DNA of 64,000 bases. It comes from Gemmatimonadaceae bacterium (GTDB taxonomy: Bacteria; Gemmatimonadota; Gemmatimonadetes; Gemmatimonadales; Gemmatimonadaceae). The notes beneath the pieces were generated by a model. The model was not told where the DNA came from and did not search any database. It was given only the letters and a program-made list of their open reading frames with translations. The position numbers were made by a program, and so were the translations under genes. Of the stretch, positions 51,751 through 60,417 are shown one piece after another; the first letter of the stretch is position 1, and each line of letters opens with the position of its first letter. The stretch lies in assembly GCA_036003045.1 (NCBI GenBank), contig DASYSS010000033.1:62001-126000 (forward strand). The letters run 5' to 3'.

Positions 51751-53762
51751 AGCTTGCGCAGCTCTTCGGCCGCTTCGACCGCGTGCCCGATGTCGCGCGA
51801 CAAGGCGCGCGCTTCCTGGGTCGCGTGCGTGTTGTCTTCGATCTGCGAGCCGAGCCCCGACGAACGAAACTTGAGCAGATCGAACTTCAAGTTCTGTAAC
51901 ATGAGGCTGGCGCTCTCCAGTTGGCTGGCGAGCGATCGCCGACGCTCGAGCAGGTCTGCCAGCGAATTGCGTTGGCGCTGGAGAAGCGATTGGCGCCGCT
52001 CGCGCTCGGGCGTGTCCGGCTCGGACGGGAGCGACGCGAGACGCTGATCCAGCGCGCCGAGCGACGCGCCCGAGACGTCGGCGTCGAGGCGGTGGAGCGT
52101 CGTCGCGACGACGCCGACGCGCTGCGCGAGCGCGTCGACCGTCGGTCCGACATCCGGAATGAGGTCCCTCTCGATCGCCCCGAACGAGCTCGTGATGTCG
52201 CGCATGAGGGCGCGGTCCGCGGCGGCGCGCTTGATCGTGTCGCCGTACGGACCGGCCAATACGTCGGGTGGCGCGAGCTGCGCCGCGAGCTGCTCCGGCG
52301 TCGGCGGCGGAGGCGGCGGCGGCAGTGGCGCCGCGATTCCCTTCTGCACCTCCACGGCGCCACGCTCGGCGCGCAGCCTTGCGCGGATTCCCTTCTTGAA
52401 GGCGTCGATCGGGCCCACGCCGTCCGTCCAGATCGACACGCCGCGCCGCAGCACGTTCAGGAACATCAGGCCGCTCGGAATCAAGAACCAGGGCGGACCG
52501 CCGGTCATCGCCCCGTTGACGACCATCAACACGCCGCTCACACCCGCCCAGTTCATGACGCTGTGGCGGAATGCGTCCACGCGCTCGTCGAGCGGCCGCT
52601 CTTCGAATCGTTGGTGGGCCTGGAGCTGAAGGCCGATGACCCGGACCTCGCGGTCGAACGCGGCCCGCTCCTCCGAACGCAAAAGTCTTCGCTGATCCTT
52701 GTACCAGCGGCGCACTTCCTTCCGGCTCATGCCCGGAGGCGGCAGTGGAAAATGGCGCGCCGGCGACTGCGCCTGCGGCGGCATCGGTGCGGTAGATGGC
52801 GCGGGAACCGCTGCTGACGAAGCGCTTCGCTCTGCGCCGCCAGGGTACGGTGGGATTTGTGACGACGGCGGCGTCCAGGCTTGCCGGCGCCGGTGAGATG
52901 CCTGCGCTCCCGCCAACGCGTCGCGGAACTCGGCGGCGTCGGACCACCGGTCCTCCGGCTTTTTCGCCAGCGCACGGTCGATCGCCACGGCGAGGTACGC
53001 GGGCACGTCGGAACGCCGCTCGCGGATCGGGCGCGGACGCTCCGACACGTGCTTCACGAGCATCGCCGGCGTGTTCACCGCCTGGAACGGTGTGTCGCCG
53101 GTGAGCATGTGGTAGCCGACGACCGCGAGCGAATAGAGATCGCTGCGCCCATCGACGTCGCGCTCGCCGAGCGCCTGTTCCGGCGACATGTACGCCGGCG
53201 TGCCCACTGCGACGCCGGTCGCGGTGATTCGCGTCTCGCCCACTTTGGCGCGCGCGATCCCGAAGTCCGTGACCATCGGCCGGCCGCTCGCGCGGTCGAT
53301 GAGGATGTTGTCGGGCTTGATGTCGCGATGCACGACGCCGCGCGCGTGCGCGTACGCGAGGGCGTCCGCCACCTCCCGCAGCACGCGGACCGTTTGATCC
53401 ACGGGCCAGCAGCCTTCGCGCGCGAGATGCTGTCCGAGGCTTTCGCCCTCGATGTAGGCCATCACGATAAAGGCCAGGCTCCCGGACCCCGAGACTTCGC
53501 CTCCGACCTCGTCCACGCTGTAGATCGGAACGATGTTCGGATGGCTGAGCTGCGCGGCCGTCTGCGCCTCGCGAATGAATCGCGTGCGGACCGAATCGTT
53601 GAACGCGATGTCCGGCGGCAGAACCTTGATCGCTACCGTGCGGTGCAGACGCGAGTCGATCGCGCGGTACACGACGGACATGCCGCCGCGTCCGATCTCG
53701 CGCTCGACTTGGTATTGGGTGCCGACCGCGACTGTGAGTCTGTCGCGCAGATAGTCGTTCAC
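51747..53762 (-). CDS. Ser/Thr protein kinase with two-helix membrane domain and coiled-coil C-terminus
   Basis: The 671-residue protein has an N-terminal kinase domain (about 18-285): GRGGMSVVY glycine loop, VAIKVLPP (Lys), VHRDIKPDN (catalytic Asp), TDFGIAR (DFG) and PAYMSPEQA. A Pro-rich linker follows, then a pair of hydrophobic helices near 410-450 and a C-terminal coiled-coil (RQSLLQRQRNSLADLLERRRSL). The membrane helices resemble 2TM-type modules attached to bacterial kinases. It phosphorylates proteins in the cytoplasm. It is the second member of a tandem with 53778-55754. Confidence 0.92.
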   Translation of the reverse strand: MNDYLRDRLTVAVGTQYQVEREIGRGGMSVVYRAIDSRLHRTVAIKVLPPDIAFNDSVRTRFIREAQTAAQLSHPNIVPIYSVDEVGGEVSGSGSLAFIVMAYIEGESLGQHLAREGCWPVDQTVRVLREVADALAYAHARGVVHRDIKPDNILIDRASGRPMVTDFGIARAKVGETRITATGVAVGTPAYMSPEQALGERDVDGRSDLYSLAVVGYHMLTGDTPFQAVNTPAMLVKHVSERPRPIRERRSDVPAYLAVAIDRALAKKPEDRWSDAAEFRDALAGAQASHRRRQAWTPPSSQIPPYPGGAERSASSAAVPAPSTAPMPPQAQSPARHFPLPPPGMSRKEVRRWYKDQRRLLRSEERAAFDREVRVIGLQLQAHQRFEERPLDERVDAFRHSVMNWAGVSGVLMVVNGAMTGGPPWFLIPSGLMFLNVLRRGVSIWTDGVGPIDAFKKGIRARLRAERGAVEVQKGIAAPLPPPPPPPTPEQLAAQLAPPDVLAGPYGDTIKRAAADRALMRDITSSFGAIERDLIPDVGPTVDALAQRVGVVATTLHRLDADVSGASLGALDQRLASLPSEPDTPERERRQSLLQRQRNSLADLLERRRSLASQLESASLMLQNLKFDLLKFRSSGLGSQIEDNTHATQEARALSRDIGHAVEAAEELRKL

Positions 53763-53777
53763 ATCGACCGCGCCGTG

Positions 53778-55754
53778 TTAGCGCGCCGCCGACGGGCGCG
53801 CCTGTTTCGACCCCGTCGTGCGCATTTCGTCGGCCACGTAGAGAGCCGTGTCGACGCTGTCAGCCAGGTTCAGCGCGTCCATCGCTAGCGACGTGATGTG
53901 CTGCGGCGTTTGCGAGCCCGCGTTGAGTCGGATCAGGTCGAGCTTGATGTTCTGGAGCGCGACGAGACAGGTCTCGAGCTTGGCGGCGATCGATCCGCGT
54001 TTCGCCGACACTTCGGCGATCGCGCGACGCTGCCGCTTCAGGAAGGCGAGCCGGCGCACGCGCTCGTCGCTCCCGGTCTGGTCGAGCGGGTTCGCGGCGT
54101 TCTCGAGGCGCGAGATCTCGGCCTCGAGCGCTTCGGATCCGCCGGCCGCGGCGCTTCGGTCGATGTCGCCGAGCGCGAGGGCAAGATTTCGCACGCGATC
54201 CGCGAGCGCGCTGGCCGAGCGGCCCACGTCGGGAATCCGTTGCCGCTCGGAGGCCGGCATCCGCTCGAGCAGCGCGAGAATCTCGTTGCGGTCGCGCTCC
54301 GCGCGATGAATCCGGTCGCCGAACGCGCCTGCGGCGCGGGCGACGTCGTCCATCGCGAGCGGCGGAAGCGGCGGCGCTCCGGCACCGCCCGGCGCGTAGC
54401 TCACCGCGTTCACCGGACGCGAGATTCGATTGCGGCGCTGCTCGCGCATCGCGCGTCGCTTGTCGCGATCGAACATCGATCGTGCATAGGTGATCGCGTC
54501 CTCGGCGACGTCGATCAAGTCGCGCTCGCGCGGCTGGCGAAACACGTCGCGCCAGTCATAGCCGTCGGACCACAATCGCGAATAGCGAAACGCCATGAAG
54601 ATGGTCCAGATCACCGGGATCCAGAGCACATCCACGCCGGCGGTTACGTCCAGCACGACGAGCACGCCGTTGATGAAGAGATACGGCGCGACTTTCTTGC
54701 GGAACCTGACGACTTCCGGCGCTTCCCAGCGACGGTACTCGTCTGGTGTGGGCAACCGCTCGCCGTACGACGGCTGCTGCGACCCCCCGCCGACCGGATA
54801 TGCCGGCTGCGGCGCCGTGCTCGGCGCGCTCGGGATCGGCGCGGTGTTGGCGACCGCCGTCGAGGTACTGCTCGGGAACGCCGGCATGCGGCCCGTGTCG
54901 AGCGCCACGACCACCGAGCTCGCCGACGGGAAGCGGTTGGCCGGGTCCTTCTCGAGCAACTGCATGATGACGCGCGCGAGATCGGGCGGCACGTCGGACC
55001 GTCGTTGTTCGATCGGGACGGGTCGTTCCGACACGTGCTTGACGAGGATCGCCGGCGTGCTGTTCGCGACGAACGGCGGCTCGCCGCTCAGCATCTGATA
55101 TCCGAGGATCCCCAGCGAGTACAGGTCGCTGCGACCATCGATGGCGCGCTCGCCGGCGGCCTGCTCGGGGCTCATGTACGTGGGCGTGCCGATGGCGATC
55201 CCGGTCGCCGTGAGTCGCGTCTCCCCCTCAGTGACAGCGCGGGCGATGCCGAAGTCCGTGACCATCGGGCGGCCGCTGTCGGCGTCGATCAGGATGTTGT
55301 CAGGCTTGATGTCGCGATGGATCACCCCGCGTTCGTGGGCGTAAGCGAGCGCGTCCGCTACGTCGCGTAGGATGCGTCTCGTCTGATCGATCGACAGCGC
55401 GCCGTGCTCATGGAGCAGCTTCGCGACATTGTCGCCCGTCACGTACGCCATCACGAAGAACACGATGCCGCCGGACTCGTCGACGGCGTAGATGTCCACG
55501 ATGTTCGGATGGTTGAGCTGCGCGGCCATCTCGGCCTCTCGCAGGAACCTGGTCTTGATTTCGCTGCGGAACGCAAGTTCGGGAGGCAATACTTTGATGG
55601 CGACCGTGCGCTTCAAACGGCGATCTTTGGCGCGGTAGACGACTCCCATGCCGCCGCGCCCGATCTCGCAATCCAGCTCGTAATGGACACTGAGCGCGCG
55701 CTCGACGAGCGAGCGCAGCTCTGTATCCGATTGCGGTGAAACGGGCTCGGACAA
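53778..55754 (-). CDS. Ser/Thr protein kinase with two-helix membrane domain and coiled-coil C-terminus
   Basis: The 658-residue protein has the kinase domain at about 27-290: GRGGMGVVY, VAIKVLPPEL, IHRDIKPDNILID, VTDFGIARA and TPTYMSPEQAAG. A linker rich in Ala/Pro/Gly is followed by two hydrophobic helices (LFINGVLVVLDVTAGVDVLWIPVIWTIFM) and a C-terminal coiled coil (RRLAFLKRQRRAIAEVSAKRGSIAAKLE). It is a paralog of the next gene with a 15-bp gap, so the pair likely arose by duplication. Both may share substrates or phosphorylate each other. Confidence 0.92.
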   Translation of the reverse strand: MSEPVSPQSDTELRSLVERALSVHYELDCEIGRGGMGVVYRAKDRRLKRTVAIKVLPPELAFRSEIKTRFLREAEMAAQLNHPNIVDIYAVDESGGIVFFVMAYVTGDNVAKLLHEHGALSIDQTRRILRDVADALAYAHERGVIHRDIKPDNILIDADSGRPMVTDFGIARAVTEGETRLTATGIAIGTPTYMSPEQAAGERAIDGRSDLYSLGILGYQMLSGEPPFVANSTPAILVKHVSERPVPIEQRRSDVPPDLARVIMQLLEKDPANRFPSASSVVVALDTGRMPAFPSSTSTAVANTAPIPSAPSTAPQPAYPVGGGSQQPSYGERLPTPDEYRRWEAPEVVRFRKKVAPYLFINGVLVVLDVTAGVDVLWIPVIWTIFMAFRYSRLWSDGYDWRDVFRQPRERDLIDVAEDAITYARSMFDRDKRRAMREQRRNRISRPVNAVSYAPGGAGAPPLPPLAMDDVARAAGAFGDRIHRAERDRNEILALLERMPASERQRIPDVGRSASALADRVRNLALALGDIDRSAAAGGSEALEAEISRLENAANPLDQTGSDERVRRLAFLKRQRRAIAEVSAKRGSIAAKLETCLVALQNIKLDLIRLNAGSQTPQHITSLAMDALNLADSVDTALYVADEMRTTGSKQARPSAAR

Positions 55755-56026
55755 GCGATTAGCTCGCTTTAGCGGGGCGAAGGGGAAGGGTGGGAGTGAC
55801 GCATTTTAGCATACGGCGAAACTTCCGGAAAGATTAGGAGGGTTTATACGCCGGAGCGGCAGTCGCGGTACCGATTCTTGTCTCGGGTGCGCCAGAACGG
55901 TCGGCTGACGCTGCCACCGTGACGGAGATCCGAAGCGCGCAGCATGCGTAGTGGAATGCGGTGTGCGACGCCGGGCCTAGCCGGTCTGCGTCGTCAGTTG
56001 CACGTTCCCACATCCGACCACCAAAA

Positions 56027-58612
56027 ATGGCAACTCGCCAGACCCTTCCAGTTCTACCGCTCCGGGGCACGGTCATCTTCCCCGGGTTGACGGCTCCGAT
56101 CGCCGCGGGGCGGCCGGGGACCCTGCGCGCCATCGAATCAGCCCTCAAAGGCGAGCGGCTGGTCTTTGCCGTGGCGCAGCGCGACAACACCGACGAGCCG
56201 GCCCCGGACATCCTGTACTCGATGGGCGTCATCGCGCGCATCGGTCAGATCCAGCGCGGGCTCGGCGGCGTCCAACTGCTCCTCCAGGGCGAACAGCGGG
56301 CGACGTCCCTCCAGTTCAGCAATACCGAGGGCTTCCTCAGCGCGGTCGTGATGCCCGTCGAGGAGATGAAGCCGGTCAACGAGAACGACCCGGCCTTCGT
56401 CGCCCTCCACAAGGAGTTGCGCGAACGCGCCGCCGAACTCGGCGAACGGCGCGGGCTCCCGGAGGAAGTCGTCCACCAAGTGCTCGACGCCGTTACTGAC
56501 CCCGGTCGCTTCGCCGACCTCGTGGCCGGCTACATCGAGGTGCCGCCTGCCGAGAAGCAGGGGCTTCTCGAGACGCTCAGCGTCGAGGAGCGGCTCCGCC
56601 GCGTGCTCGTGCAGGTTCAAAAGCAGATCGGAATGCTCGAGGCGCAGGAAGAGATCAAGTCGCAAGTCCAGGAAGAGCTCGGAGAGCGCCAGCGCGAGAT
56701 GTATCTCCGCGAGCAGATGAAGGCGATCCAGAAAGAGCTCGGCGACGGCGACGAGTCGAAAGAGATCTCCGAGCTGCGCGAAAAGCTCGACAAGCTCGAG
56801 CTGCCCAAGGACGCGCGACAGGAAGTCGAGCGTGAGCTCGGACGACTCGAGCGATCCGGCCGCGAGTCGATGGAAGCACAGGTCATTCGCACGTACCTCG
56901 AGTGGGTCGCCGAGCTGCCGTGGAACGAGCGCTCCGACGACAACCTCGATCTGGTGCGCGCGCAGACCGTTCTCGACGAGGATCACTACGGGCTGCCGGA
57001 CGTGAAGGATCGCGTGCTCGAGTTCCTCGCCGTGCGCCAGCTGCGCGCCGCGCAACTCGAGGACGAGCTCAAGCAGACGGGCGAGATGTCGATCGCCAAG
57101 CTCAAGGCGACCAAAGAGGACGCAACGCCTCAACTCACCGGCATGCACAACGGTGAGCGTCAGATCACGGACGCGAAGGAAGCGAAGGCTCGCGCGATGG
57201 CGAAGGGCCCGATCCTGCTCTTCGTCGGACCGCCCGGCGTCGGCAAGACCTCGATCGCCAAATCGATCGCGCGCTCGCTCGGCAAACAGTACGTTCGCGT
57301 GTCACTCGGCGGCGCGCGCGACGAAGCGGACATCCGCGGCCATCGTCGCACGTACGTCGGCGCGATGCCGGGGCGAATCATCCAGGGAATGAAACAGGCG
57401 GGCACCAAGAACCCCGTCTTCCTGCTCGACGAAGTCGATAAGCTCGGCGTGTCCTTCCAGGGCGATCCGGCGAGCGCGCTCCTCGAGGTGCTCGACCCCG
57501 CGCAGAACGACAACTTCACCGACCACTATTTGGGTGTGCCGTTCGACCTGAGCGAAGTGCTCTTCATCGCGACGGCGAACTTCATCCAGAACATTCCGGG
57601 CCCGCTGCTCGACCGCATGGAAGTCGTCGAGTTCGCCGGCTACACGGAAAAGGAAAAGGCGGAGATCGCCAAGAAGTACCTGATTCCTCGTCAGATCGAG
57701 GAGTCGGGGCTCGCGGGTAAGAACGTCGCCCTCTCCGATGACGCGGTAACGGCGATCATCAGCAAGTACACGCGCGAAGCGGGCGTTCGCCAGCTCGAGC
57801 GTCAGGTCGGTGCGGTGACACGCAAGGTCGCGCGCAAGATCGCGGCGGGCGACACGAAGATGATCGAGGACGGAAAGATCGACGCCGAAGAGGTGCGCAC
57901 GCTGCTCGGACGTCCGCGCGTGCATCCGGAGCGCGCCGCCGAGGAGAACGAGATCGGCGTCGCGACGGGGATGTACTACACGCCCGCCGGCGGCGACATC
58001 ATGTTCGTCGAAGCGTCGATCCGGCGCATGTTCGGCGCGGGCCAACGTTCGACCGACGAGGAGCGCACGCAGGTGAGCGGCTGGGGCAACGTGTCGCTCA
58101 TCCTCACCGGCCAGCTCGGCGACGTGATGAAAGAGTCGGCGCGCGCGGCGATGACGTATGCGGCGACGCACGCGTCGAAGCTCCAGATCCCCGAGGACCG
58201 ACTCGGCTCGATCGAGGTGCACATCCACGTGCCCGCCGGCGCCATTCCGAAGGACGGTCCGTCCGCCGGCGTGACGATGGCGACGGCGTTGGTGAGCGCG
58301 ATGTCGGGCCGCGCGGTTCGCAAAGACGTGGCGATGACGGGCGAGATCACGCTCCGCGGACGCGTGCTGCCGATCGGGGGCGTGAAGGAAAAAGTGCTCG
58401 GCGCCCATCGGGCGGGGATCAAGACGATCATCCTCCCGAAGGAGAACGAGGCCGACATGGAGGACATCCCGGAGGACGTTCGCAGCCAGCTCGAGTTCCA
58501 TTGCGTTGCGACGCTCGAGGAGGTGTTTTCCATCGCGCTGGTGCCGGTGGCCGCGCAGTCGGGCGCGAACGCCCCGACGTTGATGGAGACCGACGCGGCG
58601 AAGGTGGCGTAG
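56027..58612 (+). CDS. lon: ATP-dependent protease Lon with insertion before the AAA+ domain
   Basis: The 861-residue protein starts at the ATG giving MATRQTLPVLPLRGTVIFPG. An N-terminal LAN domain and coiled coil are followed by an AAA+ module with FVGPPGVGKTS (401-408, Lys407) and FLLDEVDKLG, then the C-terminal protease with PKDGPSAGVTM (Ser746) and GGVKEKVLG (Lys789), matching E. coli Ser679 and Lys722. Between residue 336 and the AAA+ strand KGPILLFVG at 393 there is an insertion of about 48 residues (for example KATKEDATPQLTGMHN). Lon degrades damaged and regulatory proteins in the cytoplasm. Confidence 0.95.
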   Translation: MATRQTLPVLPLRGTVIFPGLTAPIAAGRPGTLRAIESALKGERLVFAVAQRDNTDEPAPDILYSMGVIARIGQIQRGLGGVQLLLQGEQRATSLQFSNTEGFLSAVVMPVEEMKPVNENDPAFVALHKELRERAAELGERRGLPEEVVHQVLDAVTDPGRFADLVAGYIEVPPAEKQGLLETLSVEERLRRVLVQVQKQIGMLEAQEEIKSQVQEELGERQREMYLREQMKAIQKELGDGDESKEISELREKLDKLELPKDARQEVERELGRLERSGRESMEAQVIRTYLEWVAELPWNERSDDNLDLVRAQTVLDEDHYGLPDVKDRVLEFLAVRQLRAAQLEDELKQTGEMSIAKLKATKEDATPQLTGMHNGERQITDAKEAKARAMAKGPILLFVGPPGVGKTSIAKSIARSLGKQYVRVSLGGARDEADIRGHRRTYVGAMPGRIIQGMKQAGTKNPVFLLDEVDKLGVSFQGDPASALLEVLDPAQNDNFTDHYLGVPFDLSEVLFIATANFIQNIPGPLLDRMEVVEFAGYTEKEKAEIAKKYLIPRQIEESGLAGKNVALSDDAVTAIISKYTREAGVRQLERQVGAVTRKVARKIAAGDTKMIEDGKIDAEEVRTLLGRPRVHPERAAEENEIGVATGMYYTPAGGDIMFVEASIRRMFGAGQRSTDEERTQVSGWGNVSLILTGQLGDVMKESARAAMTYAATHASKLQIPEDRLGSIEVHIHVPAGAIPKDGPSAGVTMATALVSAMSGRAVRKDVAMTGEITLRGRVLPIGGVKEKVLGAHRAGIKTIILPKENEADMEDIPEDVRSQLEFHCVATLEEVFSIALVPVAAQSGANAPTLMETDAAKVA

Positions 58613-58617
58613 CGTCG

Positions 58618-58653
58618 CGGCGGGCGACTGAGCTCGGGCTCAGTCGCCCGCCG
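58618..58653. terminator. hairpin after lon without a U tract
   Basis: A perfect 15-bp stem (CGGCGGGCGACTGAG) with a 6-nt loop CTCGGG lies six bases after the lon stop. There is no T run on either side, so termination may need Rho or the hairpin may protect the transcript end. Confidence 0.5.
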
Positions 58654-58746
58654 AGTGCTCGCGTCGCCCTGCGACGCATTGCACATTGTGAGGCGGCGGA
58701 TTTTCCCATCCGCAAGCGCCGTCTCAACCTCCCGGAGCACGCCAGT

Positions 58747-60417
58747 ATGAGAAGCACACGTCTTTCGCCTCGCCGTGCGCGCGTTGCGCTCGGCGTTCTT
58801 TTCGCCGCCCTTTTGATTCCCGCGTCTTCGGTGCTCGCGCAGCGGGGCGGCGGCGGACGCGGCGGCGGCGGGAACGGCGGCGTTCAGGCTGGTGGCCCCT
58901 CGGCCGGGAACGATTCAGCCACCGGCGGTGCCGCGCGCCGACCTGGTTTGGGAACCACGACCTCCACGCCGCGCGACATCGTGGCGATGACGGAGGCCGC
59001 TCCGACGATGACCCACCACTCGGTCAACGTTCGTGGGCAGGTGATCGCCTACACGGCCACGGCCGGAATGCTGCCGATTCGTAACGAGCAGACGGATGCG
59101 GTCGAAGGCGGGATGTATTACGTCGCCTACACGAAAGACGGCGGCAACCCGTCGACCCGTCCGATCACCTTCGCCTTCAACGGCGGGCCCGGCTCGGCAA
59201 CCGTCTGGCTCCATCTGGGCGCTTTTGGACCGAAGAAGGTGAAGCTCAACGCCGACGGCACCGCTCCGCCGCCGCCCTACACGTTCGAGGACAACCCGAA
59301 CACGCTGCTCGACCAGACGGATCTCGTTTTCATCGACGCCGTCGGCACGGGCTACAGCAGAGCGGCGACGCAGGCGCTCGGCGCGCGTTTCTGGGGCCTC
59401 GACGAGGATTTGAATTCGTTCCGCGAATTCATTCGCCTCTACCTCACGCGCTTCGACCGCATGGCGTCGCCGAAGTTCCTGGCCGGCGAGAGCTACGGCA
59501 CGACGCGCGCGTCCGGACTCTCCGGCCTTCTCGCCGACGATGGCATCGCGCTCAACGGCGTGGTGCTTCTCTCGTCGGTGCTGAACTTCGGATACTCGTC
59601 GCAGGTCCGCGGCAACGACATCGGCTTCATCAACTTCATTCCGACGTACACGGCCACGGCCTGGTATCACAAGAAGCTGCCGGCCGATCTGCAAAAGCAG
59701 TCCATCGAGGAAGTCACCGCGGCCGCCGAGAAGTGGTCGGTGACCGAGTACGCGGGCGCGCTGATGAAGGGGAACAAGCTCACGCCGGCCGAACGCCAGA
59801 CGACGATCGACCAGATGGCGCGCTTCACGGGCTTGCCCAAGGACATCATCGACCAGAACGATCTACGCGTCGCGCTCGGAACCTTCGACTCCGAGTTGAT
59901 GCGCGACCAGCACGAGACGGTGGGCCGTCTCGACGGCCGCTTCACCGGATTCGCCCCCCTGAGCGGCGGACGCGGTGGCGGCGCGGGCGTCGGCGATCCC
60001 AGCGACATCAGCATCCGCAACACGTTCACGCCGGTGCTCACCGACTACACGCGCCGGGAGCTCAACTACCGCAACGAAGACACGTACTACATCCTCGGCG
60101 GCGGCATCGGCCGCTGGAACTACCCGCAGAACTCGTACGCGACCGTCGTTCCGAACCTCGAGCGCGCGTTCGCCAAGAACTCGTACATGAAGCTCTATGT
60201 GGCCGAGGGCTACTACGACGCCGCGACGCCGTATTGGGCGGTCGAGTACACGTTGTCGCACCTCTCGATCGATCCGAAGGTGGCGAAGAACAACATCACC
60301 GTCGGCAAGTTCACGGCGGGGCACATGATGTACATCGACGAGCCGTCGATGAAAAAGCTCCGCACCGACCTCGAGAAGTTTTACAGCAGCGCGGTCAAGG
60401 AGCAGGTCGTCCCGTAA
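58747..60417 (+). CDS. S10 family serine carboxypeptidase, secreted
   Basis: The 556-residue protein has the signal peptide FAALLIPASSVLAQ and a Gly/Arg-rich stretch of about 25 residues after it. Family motifs are RPITFAFNGGPGSATVWLHLGAFGP (oxyanion loop), FIDAVGTGYSRA, AGESYGTTR (Ser249), VAEGYYDAATP (Asp491) and FTAGHMMYID (His526). It removes C-terminal amino acids from peptides at acidic to neutral pH, probably in the periplasm. Its end overlaps the convergent penicillin-binding protein gene by 23 bp. Confidence 0.93.
   Translation: MRSTRLSPRRARVALGVLFAALLIPASSVLAQRGGGGRGGGGNGGVQAGGPSAGNDSATGGAARRPGLGTTTSTPRDIVAMTEAAPTMTHHSVNVRGQVIAYTATAGMLPIRNEQTDAVEGGMYYVAYTKDGGNPSTRPITFAFNGGPGSATVWLHLGAFGPKKVKLNADGTAPPPPYTFEDNPNTLLDQTDLVFIDAVGTGYSRAATQALGARFWGLDEDLNSFREFIRLYLTRFDRMASPKFLAGESYGTTRASGLSGLLADDGIALNGVVLLSSVLNFGYSSQVRGNDIGFINFIPTYTATAWYHKKLPADLQKQSIEEVTAAAEKWSVTEYAGALMKGNKLTPAERQTTIDQMARFTGLPKDIIDQNDLRVALGTFDSELMRDQHETVGRLDGRFTGFAPLSGGRGGGAGVGDPSDISIRNTFTPVLTDYTRRELNYRNEDTYYILGGGIGRWNYPQNSYATVVPNLERAFAKNSYMKLYVAEGYYDAATPYWAVEYTLSHLSIDPKVAKNNITVGKFTAGHMMYIDEPSMKKLRTDLEKFYSSAVKEQVVP

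Noticed and set aside
55834-56241. 135-codon minus-strand frame upstream of lon
   Set aside because: It overlaps the lon start and leader, has no recognisable motif and only a weak start context.
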